Source: CAYVTV01 sp964526475
GTDB lineage: Bacteria > Bacteroidota > Bacteroidia > Bacteroidales > GCA-2748055
Length of the DNA stretch: 26,068 bases
Direction of reading: 5' to 3'
Assembly (NCBI GenBank): GCA_964526475.1
Contig: CAZGKF010000044.1
Coordinates: forward strand, 1-26,068
The notes under the pieces are model-generated. The model was not told the origin of the DNA and searched no databases. It saw only the letters and a program-made list of their open reading frames with translations. The position numbers and the translations under genes are program-made. This document shows, in pieces, positions 23,929 through 26,068 of the stretch. The first letter of the stretch is position 1. Each line of letters begins with the position of its first letter.

Positions 23929-25476
23929 ATGAAAAAAATCACCCTGGGATTTATCCTCGTATTGTTTGTAATAAATCTGTCAGCACAAAGCGACAAAAAG
24001 GAAACGGTAATAACGAAATTCCTCGAAATGCCTGCTTTTGATATTTCTGCTATCGACCCTTCAACATTAGAACTGAGATTTGCTGCAGGAGTTCTTGAAT
24101 TTGGCGGCGTAAAAATTAAGGAGGGCAAATCCAAATGTGTTCCGCAGGGTGGAGGGCTGAAAGATGTGATTGAAGTTACTACTTACTATTATGAAATTTC
24201 AACCACAGAACCTGCTTCTTACCTCATAGCTAAAAATACCACAGGAGATATTGTTTTTGCCGGACAGGTTTCCAAGAAGGAAAGTAATTCAGAGAATTTT
24301 GGTTATGACCAGTGTAAGTATTGGATAGCCGAGACCATGAAGAAAGATTGGGTAGAATCAGAGGCTGATTATAAAGCAAGCTCAATAAAATCTACGAATG
24401 TATTTCTTCAGGAAAGGGCACATGAAATGGCCACAAAGAATCTATATCCTCTTCTTGTTGAAGAAAAATTTAATGTTTATTCTGCAAAAGATAAAAAGTT
24501 CGACTATACACAACTTGAAAAAGCCAGGGATATGGCAATTTCTGCCTATAAGAAAATCGGACAATCCGGACCTGATGCCGAAGCTTTTGAAAATCTAAAA
24601 TCCGCTATTATCATTTGGGAAATGGAAGCCGGTTCTCTCAATACCGAAGATAAGGATGCCAGGATAAACAAAGAAATTGGAAGGGGTCTTTACGAAAATA
24701 TGATGTATGCATACAGCCACTTGTATAACTTCCAAAAAGCCATGGAAGCCGGTAACAAGGTACTCGAATTGTTCGGGAGCTTTTCCAATAATCGTACAAT
24801 GGGGATTAATAGACATATGGAGTTGTTATTATCCAGAAAAATAGCATCGGATATTAACTCCGTAATTGTGAGTGATATCAATAAACTTAGCGATATAGCC
24901 AAAAGTTCGGCCAACAGGGAAATAAAAATGGATGTACTGGATAACACACAACTGGCTGTTTTAGAGAATGAATACAACGATTATGTTAATTTCAGGAGAA
25001 TGGAAGCTTATCAGGCAGAGAAAAAAGCCTGGGAAGAGGGAGTAGCTTCAGGCGCAATTAACCCTTACCAGGAATATGTCACAGAAACCCTCACACAGGG
25101 TAAGATGATCATAATGAACGCTTTCATTGGACCCAATTTGACCGAGTTGCCCAAAGAAATTTGCAGTATCACTGACCTGAGCCAGGTGACTATTACGGGA
25201 AAAAACATTGCCAGCATTCCTGCAGAGATCGCCCAATTAGAAAACCTTGTAATTCTGAACCTTTCCAAGAATAAGCTTACTTCTTTGCCGGCAGAAATAG
25301 GGAATCTCACAAAACTTAAGACCTTAAACCTGTCAGGAAACATTATTAGCCATATTCCCGATGAAATTAAGAACTGCGGTTCTCTCAAATCGGTTAACCT
25401 GAAAGGCTCCGCTCTTTCCACTGCCGACAAGGAAAAGCTTGCCAAACTTATCCCAAATGCAAAAATTAAGTACTAA
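23929..25476 (+). CDS. Secreted leucine-rich-repeat protein with an uncharacterised N-terminal region
   Basis: The 515-residue protein starts at the ATG before KKITLGFILVLF. A GTG 48 nt upstream is open but would put 16 residues before an obvious Sec signal peptide (MKKITLGFILVLFVINLSAQ). Residues about 25-150 form a predicted beta-rich domain with a FAAGVLEFGGVKIKEGK stretch. About 150-390 is mostly helical, with a TPR-like rhythm. Residues 406-515 hold about four leucine-rich repeats of the LPxEIxxLxxLxxLxLxxN type (SIPAEIAQLENLVILNLSKN; SLPAEIGNLTKLKTLNLSGN; HIPDEIKNCGSLKSVNLKGS). No catalytic motif is visible; a protein-interaction role in the periplasm or at the surface is likely. The lipoprotein gene follows 19 nt later. 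Confidence 0.8.
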   Translation: MKKITLGFILVLFVINLSAQSDKKETVITKFLEMPAFDISAIDPSTLELRFAAGVLEFGGVKIKEGKSKCVPQGGGLKDVIEVTTYYYEISTTEPASYLIAKNTTGDIVFAGQVSKKESNSENFGYDQCKYWIAETMKKDWVESEADYKASSIKSTNVFLQERAHEMATKNLYPLLVEEKFNVYSAKDKKFDYTQLEKARDMAISAYKKIGQSGPDAEAFENLKSAIIIWEMEAGSLNTEDKDARINKEIGRGLYENMMYAYSHLYNFQKAMEAGNKVLELFGSFSNNRTMGINRHMELLLSRKIASDINSVIVSDINKLSDIAKSSANREIKMDVLDNTQLAVLENEYNDYVNFRRMEAYQAEKKAWEEGVASGAINPYQEYVTETLTQGKMIIMNAFIGPNLTELPKEICSITDLSQVTITGKNIASIPAEIAQLENLVILNLSKNKLTSLPAEIGNLTKLKTLNLSGNIISHIPDEIKNCGSLKSVNLKGSALSTADKEKLAKLIPNAKIKY

Positions 25477-25495
25477 TCATTAAACAAATTTGAAA

Positions 25496-25906
25496 ATGAA
25501 AACTGCAATCCGAATAATATTGTCTTTTATGATGATCCCTCTTTTACTCACCTCCTGCGAAAAGGAAGAAGACAAAATACCTGCCGAAATGCTTGTGGGT
25601 AAATGGGTTATATCCTACTCTGAGTTATTAACTCAAAGATTTCCAGGCGATGGTTCCTACCTTCAATTTAATGAATGCCTGGATCCCTGTTCGGGGATTG
25701 ATTATGATGCCAGTGAGGGTACGACTGGTAGTTTCACTTATATACTCAACGAAGATGGCAGTATTCTGGAGATCACTGATCTTTCCAATGATGGTGGGAA
25801 CTATAACTTTTCCTGGGACATTCTGAAATTAAGTGAAACCCACTTGGTAATCATAGCAGATACTGGGTTGTTTGGCACTTTGAAAATAGAACTTCTCAAG
25901 CAATAG
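25496..25906 (+). CDS. Small lipocalin-like lipoprotein
   Basis: The 136-residue protein starts at the ATG at 25496; an upstream TTG would add two residues only. The lipoprotein signal ends in LLLTSC (Cys21). The mature part begins LVGKWVISYSELL, the opening GxW strand of lipocalin-like Bacteroidota lipoproteins. A strand-rich core follows with SFTYILNEDGSILEITD and NYNFSWDILKLSETHLVI. Two cysteines (ECLDPC) in one loop could form a disulphide. It lies 19 nt after the LRR gene on the same strand, so the two are probably cotranscribed and act in the same compartment. Ligand unknown. Confidence 0.72.
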   Translation: MKTAIRIILSFMMIPLLLTSCEKEEDKIPAEMLVGKWVISYSELLTQRFPGDGSYLQFNECLDPCSGIDYDASEGTTGSFTYILNEDGSILEITDLSNDGGNYNFSWDILKLSETHLVIIADTGLFGTLKIELLKQ

Positions 25907-26001
25907 TTCACAGGATTATTTTATTTTGTTTTTTTGTGGGCCGGTAAACCTTAAAGCCCTTTGGGCTGTAAAGACAGAAGCTCTTTTGCAAGCCTTTGGT
26001 T

Positions 26002-26068
26002 TTACCTATCCAACCACCGTTTAAAACTGGCAGCCTTGTCTTTACCAACAACAATTTCTTCAGAATGC
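26002..26068 (-). CDS. 3' end of a convergent gene, partial at the window edge
   Basis: The last 21 codons on the minus strand read SEEIVVGKDKAASFKRWLDR before a TAA at 26002-26004. The pattern resembles the tail of LytTR-type DNA-binding response regulators, which often end in a VGxxxxxxFxxWL motif, but the piece is too short to be sure. The gap between the stop codons of this gene and the lipocalin-like gene is about 95 bp and holds a T-rich run (25926-25935). Confidence 0.4.
   Translation of the reverse strand, partial: HSEEIVVGKDKAASFKRWLDR

Noticed and set aside
25955..25967. AGCCC-TTT-GGGCT hairpin as a bidirectional terminator between convergent genes
   Set aside because: The stem is only 5 bp and no T-run follows on either strand, so support is too weak to list.

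Overview
The window looks like a chromosomal segment of a member of the Bacteroidota. The evidence is several lipoproteins with short Bacteroidota-style lipoboxes, a one-piece periplasmic-sensor/LuxR-HTH regulator of the Reg_prop/Y_Y_Y type, generally AT-rich DNA and a clustered polysaccharide-utilisation layout. No rRNA, tRNA or CRISPR was seen, and the genus cannot be read from the sequence.

Region 1 (about 264-19763, all minus strand) is a compact beta-glucan utilisation locus. In transcription order it holds: the sensor-regulator (16896-19763); a secreted clan GH-A glycosidase apparently fused to an outer-membrane beta-barrel (13446-16628); a large lipoprotein with five carbohydrate-binding-like repeats (9900-13331); a GH16 laminarinase-type lipoprotein (8992-9798); a GPH-family sugar transporter of the inner membrane (7445-8875); a GH30 lipoprotein (5716-7386); a very large GH149/GH94-type oligoglucan phosphorylase (2128-5586); and two tandem GH17 proteins without signal peptides (1218-2102 and 264-1193). 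GH16, GH17, GH30 and a GH149-like phosphorylase together point to a beta-1,3-glucan, possibly with beta-1,6 branches (laminarin-like). The inferred route is cleavage and debranching at the surface or in the periplasm, import of oligosaccharides by the GPH transporter, and cytosolic breakdown by GH17 and phosphorolysis to glucose-1-phosphate. No SusC/SusD pair occurs in the window. The glycosidase-barrel fusion is the only outer-membrane channel candidate and is the most interesting object here.

Region 2 (about 19852-23300) is a zone of gene decay: a small HTH gene with an internal stop and a frameshift, the 3' half of a MATE exporter, an ORF that joins a truncated cupin to a truncated DUF1761-like membrane domain, an intact NTF2/SnoaL-like lipoprotein, a miniature IS1182-like remnant with inverted ends, an unrelated 17-bp inverted repeat, and a frameshifted small gene.

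Region 3 (about 23843-26068) carries, on the plus strand, a secreted leucine-rich-repeat protein and a lipocalin-like lipoprotein in an apparent operon. They are preceded by a nested inverted repeat. A convergent partial gene enters from the right edge.

Family assignments come from motif reading only. Substrate, topology and operon claims are inferences.
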